Source: Fusibacter tunisiensis (lineage in GTDB: Bacteria > Bacillota > Clostridia > Peptostreptococcales > Acidaminobacteraceae). Taken from it: DNA of 34,300 nucleotides. Under the pieces are notes generated by a model, which saw only the letters and a list, made by a program, of their open reading frames with translations, was not told where the DNA came from and made no database searches. Positions 25,784 through 32,599 of this stretch are shown here, one piece after another; within the stretch, counting starts at the first letter, position 1; each line of letters opens with the position of its first letter. The DNA lies in contig NZ_JAFBDT010000022.1 of assembly GCF_016908355.1 (NCBI RefSeq), positions 1 to 34,300 on the forward strand, in the 5' to 3' direction. A program made the translations under genes and the position numbers.

Positions 25784-25802
25784 GGTATGATATAATCATA
25801 CC
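25784..25802. promoter_or_regulatory. Perfect palindrome over the promoter between divergent genes
   Basis: GGTATGAT (25784-25791) and ATCATACC (25795-25802) are perfect 8-bp arms around ATA. The dyad contains a plus-strand TATAAT (25791-25796). A dimeric repressor bound here would block the plus-strand promoter and, at this position, the divergent gene as well. The regulator is unknown. Confidence 0.6.
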
Positions 25803-25844
25803 ATGAAAGTTCTCAAAAAAAAACACGCATTACTGGAGGAAAAT

Positions 25845-26384
25845 TTGGAAGGAATGTCCTTGAACATGATTTGGAAAAAACTATCTCTAAGTGAACTTAT
25901 GAAGTACCATAAACCAGAGCTTGTGGAAGGGTATTGCAAACAGTGTTCAAACTATAATTTGAATTGGTCTTGTCCACCTCATGATAGAGATGTTCTTAAG
26001 GCGTTTTTAAACTATAAAAGTGTCATTGTATTTGGCGTTAAGACAAAAAATTTCACGCGGACAAAATCCCAGTTAACGCATTTTTTGATTTCCATTTCAG
26101 ACAAATTACCATGTCATGTTCTAATTTCAGGGAATTGTGACCTTTGTAATAAGTGTTCGAAACCCGACCGTGACGTTTGCACCTTTCCTAGAAAAATGAA
26201 ATATTCTCTTGAGTCATTGGGATTCCATGTAAGTGATATATGTGAGAAAGTACTTGGGGTGCCCTTAACTTGGGATTCTGAAAATCCCGAATATTTTGCA
26301 GTAGCTGCAATTTTCTATCCGAGTGAACTCGAATTAACTGTCAAAAAATATCTCAGAGAAGGGGTTGACATTATCACTAGTTAG
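25845..26384 (+). CDS. DUF2284 cysteine-rich metal-binding protein
   Basis: A 180-residue soluble protein of the DUF2284 family. Its conserved cysteines are in CKQCSNYNLNWSCPPHD and CDLCNKCSKPDRDVCTFP, which probably hold an Fe-S cluster or metal. Function of the family is not established; such proteins are common in anaerobes. An ATG at 25803 is in frame, but the -10 box at 25791-25796 puts the transcript start at about that base, and it has no ribosome binding site. TTG 25845 has GGAGG five bases upstream and is the better start. The promoter of the following flavoprotein gene lies inside its last codons. Confidence 0.75.
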   Translation: MEGMSLNMIWKKLSLSELMKYHKPELVEGYCKQCSNYNLNWSCPPHDRDVLKAFLNYKSVIVFGVKTKNFTRTKSQLTHFLISISDKLPCHVLISGNCDLCNKCSKPDRDVCTFPRKMKYSLESLGFHVSDICEKVLGVPLTWDSENPEYFAVAAIFYPSELELTVKKYLREGVDIITS

Positions 26385-26393
26385 TAATATAAT
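26365..26393 (+). promoter_or_regulatory. Consensus promoter inside the 3' end of the DUF2284 gene
   Basis: TTGACA (26365-26370) is followed by exactly 17 bases and TATAAT (26388-26393). Both boxes are perfect consensus. It reads toward the WrbA-type gene 88 bases further on. An operator-like arm lies between the boxes. Confidence 0.8.
26375..26390. promoter_or_regulatory. Operator copy 1, between -35 and -10
   Basis: CACTAGTTAGTAATAT is the inverted counterpart, with 15 of 16 bases matching, of the site at 26449-26464. Its position inside the promoter is typical of a repressor site. Confidence 0.55.
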
Positions 26394-26448
26394 TCAATTA
26401 TAGAAAGAATCATCTGGCAGGCTTAAACCTGTCATTTGATAAAATATA

Positions 26449-26464
26449 ATATTACTAATTAGTG
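26449..26464. promoter_or_regulatory. Operator copy 2, next to a second TATAAT
   Basis: ATATTACTAATTAGTG contains the perfect palindrome ACTAATTAGT (26454-26463). It overlaps a second TATAAT (26445-26450) and ends a few bases before the AAAAGGAG ribosome binding site. MarR- or HxlR-type repressors bind sites of this kind, but no such regulator gene is in the window. Confidence 0.55.
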
Positions 26465-26480
26465 AAAAGGAGACTGTGTT

Positions 26481-27092
26481 ATGAAAAAAATCAAAGTAGC
26501 AGTAATTTATTATAGTATGAGTGGGACAAATTATCAGTTGGCAAAATGGGCAGGAGAAGGTGCAGAAGCGGTAGGCGCAGAAGTTCGAGTTCTTAAAGTT
26601 CCGGAATTAGCACCTCAATCTGTAATAGATGGCAATCCAGGATGGAAGGCTCATGTGACAGCTACTCAGCACGTTCCAGAGGCATCAATTGATGACTTGG
26701 ATTGGGCAGATGCCATTATTTTTAGTACACCAACAAGATTTGGCATGATGGCTTCACAAATGAAACAGTTCCTGGACCTGACAGGTGGTCTTTGGGCTAA
26801 AGGCAAAACAGTAAACAAAGTTGTTAGTGCCATGACGTCTGCTCAAAATGCGCATGGTGGCCAGGAAGCAACCTTGTTGTCCCTATATACAATTATGTAT
26901 CATTGGGGTGCAATTGTTGTGGCGCCTGGATATACAGATCCAGTTATTTTTGGCGCTGGAGGAAATCCATATGGAACCTCTGTATCTGTTGACCAAGATG
27001 GAAATATGGTAGAACCTGTTGAACCAGCTGTTAAGTATCAAGCGAGGAGAACTGTTGAAATTGCAAAGCGCATTAATCAAATAGTTGACTAG
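26481..27092 (+). CDS. NAD(P)H:quinone oxidoreductase, WrbA type
   Basis: A 203-residue flavodoxin-fold protein. The FMN phosphate loop is YYSMSGTNYQLAKW, followed by the second flavin loop STPTRFGMMASQMKQFLD and the conserved SAQNAHGGQEATLLS and GNPYGTS segments of the WrbA family. These enzymes reduce quinones by two electrons and are usually part of an oxidative or electrophile stress response. AAAAGGAG precedes the ATG. The gene has its own strong promoter and two matching operator sites, so it is tightly controlled, and it ends in a hairpin terminator. Confidence 0.9.
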   Translation: MKKIKVAVIYYSMSGTNYQLAKWAGEGAEAVGAEVRVLKVPELAPQSVIDGNPGWKAHVTATQHVPEASIDDLDWADAIIFSTPTRFGMMASQMKQFLDLTGGLWAKGKTVNKVVSAMTSAQNAHGGQEATLLSLYTIMYHWGAIVVAPGYTDPVIFGAGGNPYGTSVSVDQDGNMVEPVEPAVKYQARRTVEIAKRINQIVD

Positions 27093-27112
27093 TTAACGAC
27101 TGGTTTTCAGTA

Positions 27113-27152
27113 GGCCTTCACATCACTGTATGTGAGGGCTTATTATTTTTTT
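27113..27152 (+). terminator. Terminator after the WrbA-type gene
   Basis: GCCTTCACAT (27114-27123) pairs with ATGTGAGGGC (27130-27139) with one G-T pair, followed by TTATTATTTTTTT. Confidence 0.85.
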
Positions 27153-27189
27153 GAAATGATACATTTTTGACATATGTTTAAAATGAGCG

Positions 27190-27218
27190 TTGACACCCCA
27201 CGTATAGGGGCGTAAACT
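27190..27218 (+). promoter_or_regulatory. Promoter with CCCC/GGGG dyad in its spacer
   Basis: TTGACA (27190-27195), a 17-base spacer and TAAACT (27213-27218). The spacer contains CCCC (27196-27199) and GGGG (27207-27210) in inverted repeat. A second dyad ATAAC-G-GTTAT follows at 27220-27230. G-rich inverted repeats of this kind are typical of CsoR/CstR repressors, the latter being persulfide sensors that control sulfur-redox enzymes. Confidence 0.55.
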
Positions 27219-27257
27219 GATAACGGTTATTAATTACAAACGGTTTAGGAGGAATGA

Positions 27258-28288
27258 ATGAAAAAAGTAGTGGTTGTTGGTGGCGGTGTTGCAGCAAAAG
27301 GGTTTTTAGGAGCTTCTATTGCTCTAAACAGAGATGTGGCCTATACAATGATTCGGAAAAATACCCGAGGACCAGTTCCATGTGGGATTCCATATGCTTT
27401 TGGAATAGTTTTGTCTACTGGATCTCATCCAGTCTTTCCCCCATTTCCAGGCAAAGATTTAGAGGGTATCTATGTTATAGAAAAAGATCTTGATAAGGTT
27501 GTTGCGTTAAAACCTGTTGTTGAAGCTGCAAAATCAGTTGTTATTGTTGGTGGAGGCTTTATTGGTGTTGAAAGTTTTGAAGGTGATGGGCATGTTGAAT
27601 CTGTTAAATTAGCAGATGGCACTCAAATCAATGCAGACCTTGTTTTTGTTGCAATTGGCGCTTATCCAAATGTAGACTTTGCCAATAAAATTGGGCTGGA
27701 CTTGGACGACAAAAGAGCTGTCAAAGTGGATGCATTTCAGCAAACATCTGATGAAAATATTTTGGCAATTGGAGATTGTGCTTCAAAAATAGACATTTAC
27801 ACAGAAAAATCAAGTAATATTAGATTGGCCTCAATCGCAGCAAAAGAGGGGCGCAATGCAGCCTTAAACCTTTTTGAACACAAAATGAAATTTGAAGTGC
27901 GTGGTATTATGAATTTGTTTTCAACATCCGTTGGTGGAACTTATTTTGCAGCTGCTGGAATGACTAAGTCACAATGTGTGAACCTGGGATATGATGTTGT
28001 TGAAGTTTCAGTTGAAGCAGCAAATAGACACCCTGCTGCCCTACCTGGAACTGTAAAGACAAGGGGATTTTTTTCTTTGACAAGAAGGATTTAAGGCTTT
28101 TAGGAGGTCAACTGGTTGGAGACAAAGAAGTTGCTGAAGTGGTTAACGCTTTGGGAATCGCAATTCAAAATAAAGTTGGTGCAATAGAGCTCTATCAATA
28201 TAATTATGGAACACATCCACTTGGGACAGCATCACCAAATCATTATATTTTGCATCAAGCGGGCCTTAAAGCACTGGCTCAAAACTAG
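27258..28288 (+). pseudogene. CoA-disulfide reductase/NADH oxidase-like flavoprotein, broken by two deletions and a frameshift
   Basis: A member of the FAD-dependent pyridine-nucleotide disulfide oxidoreductase group. The start is normal: VVVVGGGVAAKGF for FAD binding and GPVPCGIPYAFG with redox cysteine C42. Then sequence is missing. After YAFG the frame jumps directly to VLSTGSHP (about 60-70 residues absent by comparison with the family), and after VIVGGGFIGVE it jumps to SFEGDGHVES, losing much of the NAD-binding domain (about 50 residues). Both joins stay in frame. Near 28070 a T-rich run shifts the frame and gives a stop at 28094. The true C-terminus continues in another frame from FDKKDLRLLGGQLVGDKE to HYILHQAGLKALAQN and stops at 28286-28288. 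The product cannot bind NAD(P)H normally. Confidence 0.85.
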
Positions 28289-28367
28289 ACCATATTTTCG
28301 CCATATTTAGCATCTATAATCAAAATAGAGTTATTTAAGGAACACTATATCTTGAGAGGAGAAAATT

Positions 28368-28901
28368 ATGAAATCTAAAAAAATGATTATTGGTTTGATG
28401 ATGCTGGTGACACTTTTGGCAAATGGTGTTGTGATGGCAGATGTAAATGACTATGGGGCAGTAGGTGCTATGACAGATGAGGCGTATACATTAGAGGAAA
28501 TGCTAGTCTATGCCATTCAAGATGAATATTTGGCACGTGGTGAATATGAGTCGATTATGGAAAAGTTTGATGTCCAGAGACCTTTTTCAAATATTATTAA
28601 GTCAGAAGAAACACACATTAGTTTACTGGTTCCATTGTTTGAACAATACGGATTTGAAATACCTACTGATACTTCTGAAGACCACTTGATTATTCCGGAC
28701 ACAATTACAGAAACATATGCAATTGGCGTTGAGGCTGAAGAAAATAACATTGAAATGTATGCAACTTTTTTACAACAGGATTTACCAGAAGAAGTTAGAG
28801 ATGTGTTTGAGCGACTTTTAGCATCTTCTGAAAATCATTTAAGCGCTTTTGAAAATGGATTAAGTCGGTCAACACAAGGTTTCGGTCGTAGAGGTAAATA
28901 G
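28368..28901 (+). CDS. Secreted DUF2202 ferritin-like protein
   Basis: A 177-residue exported protein with signal peptide MKSKKMIIGLMMLVTLLANG and probable cleavage after VVMA. The mature part is a four-helix ferritin-like DUF2202 domain with di-iron type motifs: DEYLARGEYE, SEETHI, EAEENNIEMY and SSENHLSAFENG. It ends in a short basic tail. The function of DUF2202 proteins is not known; a metal-dependent redox role outside the membrane is a guess. GAGAGGAG precedes the ATG and a TATAAT box lies at 28315-28320. It follows the broken flavoprotein but has its own promoter and terminator. Confidence 0.82.
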   Translation: MKSKKMIIGLMMLVTLLANGVVMADVNDYGAVGAMTDEAYTLEEMLVYAIQDEYLARGEYESIMEKFDVQRPFSNIIKSEETHISLLVPLFEQYGFEIPTDTSEDHLIIPDTITETYAIGVEAEENNIEMYATFLQQDLPEEVRDVFERLLASSENHLSAFENGLSRSTQGFGRRGK

Positions 28902-28930
28902 AAATTAAATTAAAATTGAAATTTAAATTT

Positions 28931-28965
28931 AAATGAAGCATATGCCAGATGCTTCATTTTTTTTT
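28931..28965 (+). terminator. Terminator after the DUF2202 gene
   Basis: ATGAAGCAT (28933-28941) pairs with ATGCTTCAT (28949-28957), loop of seven, with the T tract running to 28965. Confidence 0.9.
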
Positions 28966-29088
28966 GCTAAAATAAACGATTTGCGCAGGAAGTTGTAATA
29001 TTCTCCAATTAATTTTGGAAGCTCATCCAATATGAATTATATTTAAAGTCGATTATAATCATATTAAGTTAAATTATTAGGAGGATTT

Positions 29089-30183
29089 ATGGCTAAGCTA
29101 GAACTTAGAAACATTAACAAAATTTATGAAAATGGATTTCACGCTGTAAAAGATGTTGATCTTGATATTGAAGATAAAGAGTTCATGATTTTGGTAGGCC
29201 CTTCTGGGTGTGGTAAGACAACTACGCTTCGTATGATAGCAGGACTTGAAGAAATCAGTAGTGGTGACATGAAGATAGGTGATCATCTTGTTAACGATGT
29301 TGCACCAAAAGACAGAAACATCGCCATGGTGTTTCAAAATTATGCACTGTATCCGCATATGTCTGTCTATGACAACATGGCTTTTGGTCTTAAACTTTCA
29401 AAAATACCAAAAACTGAAATTCATGAGCGTATTGATAAGGCAGCTAAAATACTTGATATTGATCAGTTGTTAACACGTAAACCTAAACAACTTTCAGGCG
29501 GACAAAGACAAAGAGTCGCACTGGGAAGAGCAATTGTGCGGAAGCCAGAAGTTTTTTTAATGGATGAGCCCCTTTCAAATCTCGATGCAAAGTTGAGAAT
29601 ACAGATGCGTGCTGAATTGATTCGGCTTCATAATGAACTTAGGACAACTTTTGTATATGTCACACATGATCAGACTGAAGCAATGACCATGGGCACGCGA
29701 ATTTGTGTTATGAACAATGGCATTATTCAACAAGTTTCAGATCCGAAGACAATCTATAATAAGCCTGCCAATCTTTTTGTTGCTGGCTTTATTGGAGCAC
29801 CTCAAATGAACTTTATTGATGCCAAGTTGGTTGAAAAAGAAGGCGGTATTTTTGCGGTTATCGAAGGCAGTGAACTTAGGCTCAGCGATGAGAATGCTTC
29901 AAAAATCAAATCGGGTAATTACGTGAATAAAGAGGTCATATTAGGTGTACGTCCTGAAGACATAAAAATTATAGATGCAGATAATGGCCTTAAAGTTAAA
30001 GTTGAAGTTACTGAACTTTTAGGCAGTGATTCAAATGTTTATTTTACGTTTAAAGGGAAGCAATATATTGCCAAGGAAGACAGTGCAATCAACTTGTCTT
30101 ATGGTCAAGAAATTCAAGTGGCCTTCAATAACGAACGTATCCATTTGTTTGATAAAGAATCTGAACAGTCTATCCTTCTTTGA
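29089..30183 (+). CDS. Sugar ABC transporter ATPase, UgpC/MsmK type
   Basis: A 364-residue ATP-binding subunit of CUT1-family carbohydrate importers. It has Walker A GPSGCGKTT (37-45), the Q loop MVFQNYALYPHMSV, signature LSGGQRQRVALGRA, Walker B VFLMDEPLSNLD and the H-loop VTHDQTEAMTMG. A C-terminal TOBE-type regulatory domain follows (about 240-355). No permease or binding-protein gene is next to it, so it is probably a shared ATPase that serves several importers, like MsmX in Bacillus. A TATAAT (29054-29059) and AGGAGG lie upstream. It is followed by a PucR-type regulator. Confidence 0.92.
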   Translation: MAKLELRNINKIYENGFHAVKDVDLDIEDKEFMILVGPSGCGKTTTLRMIAGLEEISSGDMKIGDHLVNDVAPKDRNIAMVFQNYALYPHMSVYDNMAFGLKLSKIPKTEIHERIDKAAKILDIDQLLTRKPKQLSGGQRQRVALGRAIVRKPEVFLMDEPLSNLDAKLRIQMRAELIRLHNELRTTFVYVTHDQTEAMTMGTRICVMNNGIIQQVSDPKTIYNKPANLFVAGFIGAPQMNFIDAKLVEKEGGIFAVIEGSELRLSDENASKIKSGNYVNKEVILGVRPEDIKIIDADNGLKVKVEVTELLGSDSNVYFTFKGKQYIAKEDSAINLSYGQEIQVAFNNERIHLFDKESEQSILL

Positions 30184-30201
30184 TTGAAACATCCTTATGT
30201 T

Positions 30202-30227
30202 TGGGACAGCACTTTACGTCTGTCCCA
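30202..30227 (+). terminator. Possible terminator after the ABC ATPase gene
   Basis: TGGGACAG (30202-30209) pairs with CTGTCCCA (30220-30227). The following ATATCTCTTT is a poor U tract, so attenuation or partial termination is possible. Confidence 0.5.
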
Positions 30228-30297
30228 TATCTCTTTATGTTAAATTATGTTAAAATTAAGCATATAATATTAGAGAACTCTATAAAAGGATGTTGTT

Positions 30298-31155
30298 ATG
30301 GAAAACTTACTAGAAGTGTTGAAATCGATATTATCTTGTGAAATTGAATGGGTTGAACGTCCTAAAACAAATATATTGGAAACCCAAACTTATATTGGCA
30401 AATTGGCCTATAAAGGACTTTTAGTCCATGCAAAACTCAGTGAAACTGAGATTAAATTAATTGAAAAACTACTGGAAGCAAGAACAGAAGAGGAAGGGGT
30501 TAGTGCACAGGATTTGCTACTAAACCCACAAGGCCATCTTTATGATAAGGTGGCGCAATCATATCCTTTGAGGCTATGGCGTGTCCTATATAAAGACAGT
30601 CAAACGGAAGTTAGATTGATTCTTAAATCAACTTTTCGAAGAGATAGAATTCTGCATATGTCAGACAACGAAAGTGTCGTTTTAACAGGAAACAGTGATA
30701 TTTCACCGATAGAGTTATTGAGTATTTTAGAATCTGAAGCACTTACACGTGTGAAAATTGTTGTTGGAAGATGGATTGATCAGGCTTCAGAATTATATGC
30801 AGCCTATATAGAATCAGATGCGCTTTTGGAACTGGGAAAGTTACTTAAAATTCAAGAACAAGTTTTTGAATATGAGACCCTAAAAATCCCTTTATTTATA
30901 AGACAAATGGATTTTGATCGCGAACATTTGGCGCAGTACTTTAAACCTATGGGTGATATTGAATTGGAACAAACTGCACTTAGTTTTTTATCAAACAACC
31001 TAAACATTACTGAGACGGCTAACAAACTGTTTATTCATAGAAATACTTTGATTTACAGGCTTAATAAACTTGAAAGTATTACGGGTTATGACATTCGAAA
31101 ATTTAATGATGCCATTAACTATTATTTAAGTTATCTTGTAAGTCAAATAAAATAG
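30298..31155 (+). CDS. PucR/CdaR-type transcriptional regulator
   Basis: A 285-residue regulator. The C-terminus (about 228-282) is a PucR-type HTH_30 domain with the hallmark LFIHRNTLIYRLNKLESITG. The N-terminal 220 residues are a putative sensing region without a recognised domain. Members of this group usually respond to a small metabolite such as a sugar acid or purine breakdown product. The gene lies 114 bases after the shared sugar ABC ATPase and carries its own TATAAT (30263-30268) and an AAAGGA site. Control of the ATPase gene is a reasonable guess from the neighbourhood only. It ends in a clear terminator. Confidence 0.82.
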   Translation: MENLLEVLKSILSCEIEWVERPKTNILETQTYIGKLAYKGLLVHAKLSETEIKLIEKLLEARTEEEGVSAQDLLLNPQGHLYDKVAQSYPLRLWRVLYKDSQTEVRLILKSTFRRDRILHMSDNESVVLTGNSDISPIELLSILESEALTRVKIVVGRWIDQASELYAAYIESDALLELGKLLKIQEQVFEYETLKIPLFIRQMDFDREHLAQYFKPMGDIELEQTALSFLSNNLNITETANKLFIHRNTLIYRLNKLESITGYDIRKFNDAINYYLSYLVSQIK

Positions 31156-31168
31156 CAGTTAAAGTCCT

Positions 31169-31194
31169 AAAAGTCCCTCAGGGACTTTTTTTTT
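31169..31194 (+). terminator. Terminator after the PucR-type gene
   Basis: AAAAGTCCC (31169-31177) pairs with GGGACTTTT (31181-31189) around TCA, with the T tract running to 31194. Confidence 0.92.
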
Positions 31195-31218
31195 AAAACA
31201 GATTTGGAGAGTGACTGT

Positions 31219-31260
31219 ATGATATTGAAAAAGGATTTTTTATGGGGGGCTGCATACCAT
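31219..31260 (+). pseudogene. N-terminal remnant of a GH1 glycosidase
   Basis: ATG at 31219, with a good GGAGAGTG ribosome binding site, opens MILKKDFLWGAAYH, which matches the start of family 1 beta-glucosidases and 6-phospho-beta-glucosidases (KKDFLWG followed by a small-residue run). After about 12-14 codons the similarity ends abruptly and ROK-kinase sequence begins in another frame. Translation from this start stops after a short unrelated tail. The body of the gene has been deleted. Confidence 0.65.
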
Positions 31261-31261
31261 A

Positions 31262-31471
31262 CAGCATGCCCTGGATCCGGAACGTATTTTAATTGGTGGC
31301 GCAATTAGTTCAAGACCAGATTTTATTTCAAATATTAATTTGATGTTAGACATGTTATATAGCACACAAGAGGGATTTATGTCACGTCCCGAGATTGATT
31401 TGTGCGCTTGTGGTCCAGATGCAAACATGATTGGTGCTGTTTATAATTTTATAAAAAAACATGGTGGTTGA
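31262..31471 (+). pseudogene. C-terminal remnant of a ROK-family sugar kinase
   Basis: From about 31268 the frame reads ALDPERILIGGAISSRPDF and ends PEIDLCACGPDANMIGAVYNFIKKHGG with stop TGA 31469-31471. This is the typical C-terminus of ROK glucokinase-like proteins. The ATP-binding and catalytic parts are missing. The remnant is joined directly to a GH1 glycosidase start, so one deletion removed the rest of both genes. Its last bases also carry the -35 box of the following lacI-type gene. Confidence 0.8.
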
Positions 31472-31497
31472 CGTGCCCGTTTTTGCGGTGTTATAAT
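31468..31497 (+). promoter_or_regulatory. Promoter of the LacI-type regulator gene
   Basis: TTGACG (31468-31473), an 18-base spacer and TATAAT (31492-31497). Confidence 0.75.
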
Positions 31498-31504
31498 CAT
31501 AGTG

Positions 31505-31520
31505 TCGAAAACGGTTTCGA
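31505..31520. promoter_or_regulatory. LacI-type operator 1 (autoregulation)
   Basis: TCGAAAACGGTTTCGA, a near-perfect 16-bp palindrome, starts eight bases after the -10 box of the lacI-type gene. Two more copies lie at 33720 and 33797. It is related to but distinct from the CcpA cre consensus. Confidence 0.8.
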
Positions 31521-31541
31521 TTTTGGAAGGAAGTGAAAGTC

Positions 31542-32558
31542 GTGGTAACTATATATGATATCGCAAAAGCATGTGGGTGTTCCAGTGCAACCGTTTCTAA
31601 AGCATTAAACAATTACCCAGATGTGAACATAAAAACAAAAGAGAAAATTAAAAAAAAGGCCAAAGAACTTGGATTTGTCCCTAATCTTCAGGCGAGGGCG
31701 CTTAGTACAAAAAGAACTTGGAATATCGGGGTTCTTTTTGAAGATAAAAGTAATAGTGGGTTAACGCATTATTATTTCTCACAAGTTTTACAAGCAGTCA
31801 AGGAGCAGGCTGAGGAAAAAGGTTATGATATAACTTTTATATCAAAAAATCTTGGAGGCGTCGACATGTCCTACCTCGAGCACTGTAATCGTCGAAACAT
31901 CGACGGTGTAGTGATTGCATGTATTGATTTTAAAGACAATCAGGTTCAAGAATTGATGGCGAGTAAAATACCTGTTGTGGTGATTGATTATGATTCAGAG
32001 TTTGTCAGTGCGATTATGTCAGATAATGTGCGTGGTTTGTATGAACTTACCAGTTATTTGATTGCACTTGGTCATCGAGATATTGTCTATGCATATGGTC
32101 ATGAAGTTTATGTAACAGAGGAACGTATTAGAGGGTTTAAAAAAGCACTTGATGAAGCAGGAATCCCATTTACAGAGGATATGTTGGTTAAGTCTAGATA
32201 TAGTGAAAAACAAGCCAATATAGATGCAGTTGAAGAAATTTTGAAGAGAGAAAAATTACCGACTGCTGTACTGTTTCCAGATGATTATGCTGCAATTTGG
32301 GGCATAAATGCTTTTAGAAATCATGGGGTCAAAATACCTGAGGACATTTCTGTTGCAGGGTTTGATGGTGTTGAAATTGGTGAAATGATTTTCCCTAGGT
32401 TGACAACGATTAAGCAAAATACAGTACGGTTGGGAAAGGAAGCTTCTTTGAAGTGCATCCAGTTGCTAGAATCTAAATCTAAAGATAATACAAAAATAAC
32501 AGTTGGAATTGAATTGATTCCAGGTGGAACGGCTATGCCGCCCAAGACTCAAATGTAA
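31542..32558 (+). CDS. LacI-family transcriptional repressor
   Basis: A 338-residue sugar-responsive repressor. Residues 1-55 are the LacI HTH and hinge (TIYDIAKACGCSSATVSKAL). The rest is a periplasmic-binding-protein-like sensor with FPDDYAAIWGINAFRNHG and DISVAGFDGVEIGEM. The start is set at GTG 31542, which gives the usual MVTIYDIA opening and lies ten bases after GGAAGGA; a GTG at 31533 is too close to that site. An operator in its own promoter indicates autoregulation, and two copies before the GH3-xylulokinase remnant show the former target operon. The inducer was probably a xyloside or beta-glucoside, inferred from those remnants. Confidence 0.9.
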   Translation: MVTIYDIAKACGCSSATVSKALNNYPDVNIKTKEKIKKKAKELGFVPNLQARALSTKRTWNIGVLFEDKSNSGLTHYYFSQVLQAVKEQAEEKGYDITFISKNLGGVDMSYLEHCNRRNIDGVVIACIDFKDNQVQELMASKIPVVVIDYDSEFVSAIMSDNVRGLYELTSYLIALGHRDIVYAYGHEVYVTEERIRGFKKALDEAGIPFTEDMLVKSRYSEKQANIDAVEEILKREKLPTAVLFPDDYAAIWGINAFRNHGVKIPEDISVAGFDGVEIGEMIFPRLTTIKQNTVRLGKEASLKCIQLLESKSKDNTKITVGIELIPGGTAMPPKTQM

Positions 32559-32599
32559 AAAACGCTATTGCAAATCTCAGATTTGCAATAGCGTTTTTG
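32558..32599. terminator. Long bidirectional terminator between the lacI-type gene and galM
   Basis: AAAAACGCTATTGCAAATCT (32558-32577) pairs perfectly with its complement at 32579-32598, leaving a minimal loop. The arms end in A and T runs, so it can work on both strands. Confidence 0.92.

Noticed and set aside
26411-26436. GGCAGG/CCTGTC hairpin before the WrbA-type gene as a terminator or riboswitch
   Set aside because: The stem is short with a G-T pair and there is no T tract; the strong promoters and operators explain the region better.
27254-27493. 79-codon frame overlapping the start of the flavoprotein pseudogene
   Set aside because: It overlaps in another frame, has odd composition rich in Cys, Ser and Trp, and the flavoprotein frame explains this DNA.
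31505-31520. Operator as a CcpA cre site
   Set aside because: The arms are TCGAAA/TTTCGA rather than TGWAA/TTWCA, and three copies lie around a LacI gene and its former targets. CcpA binding cannot be fully excluded.
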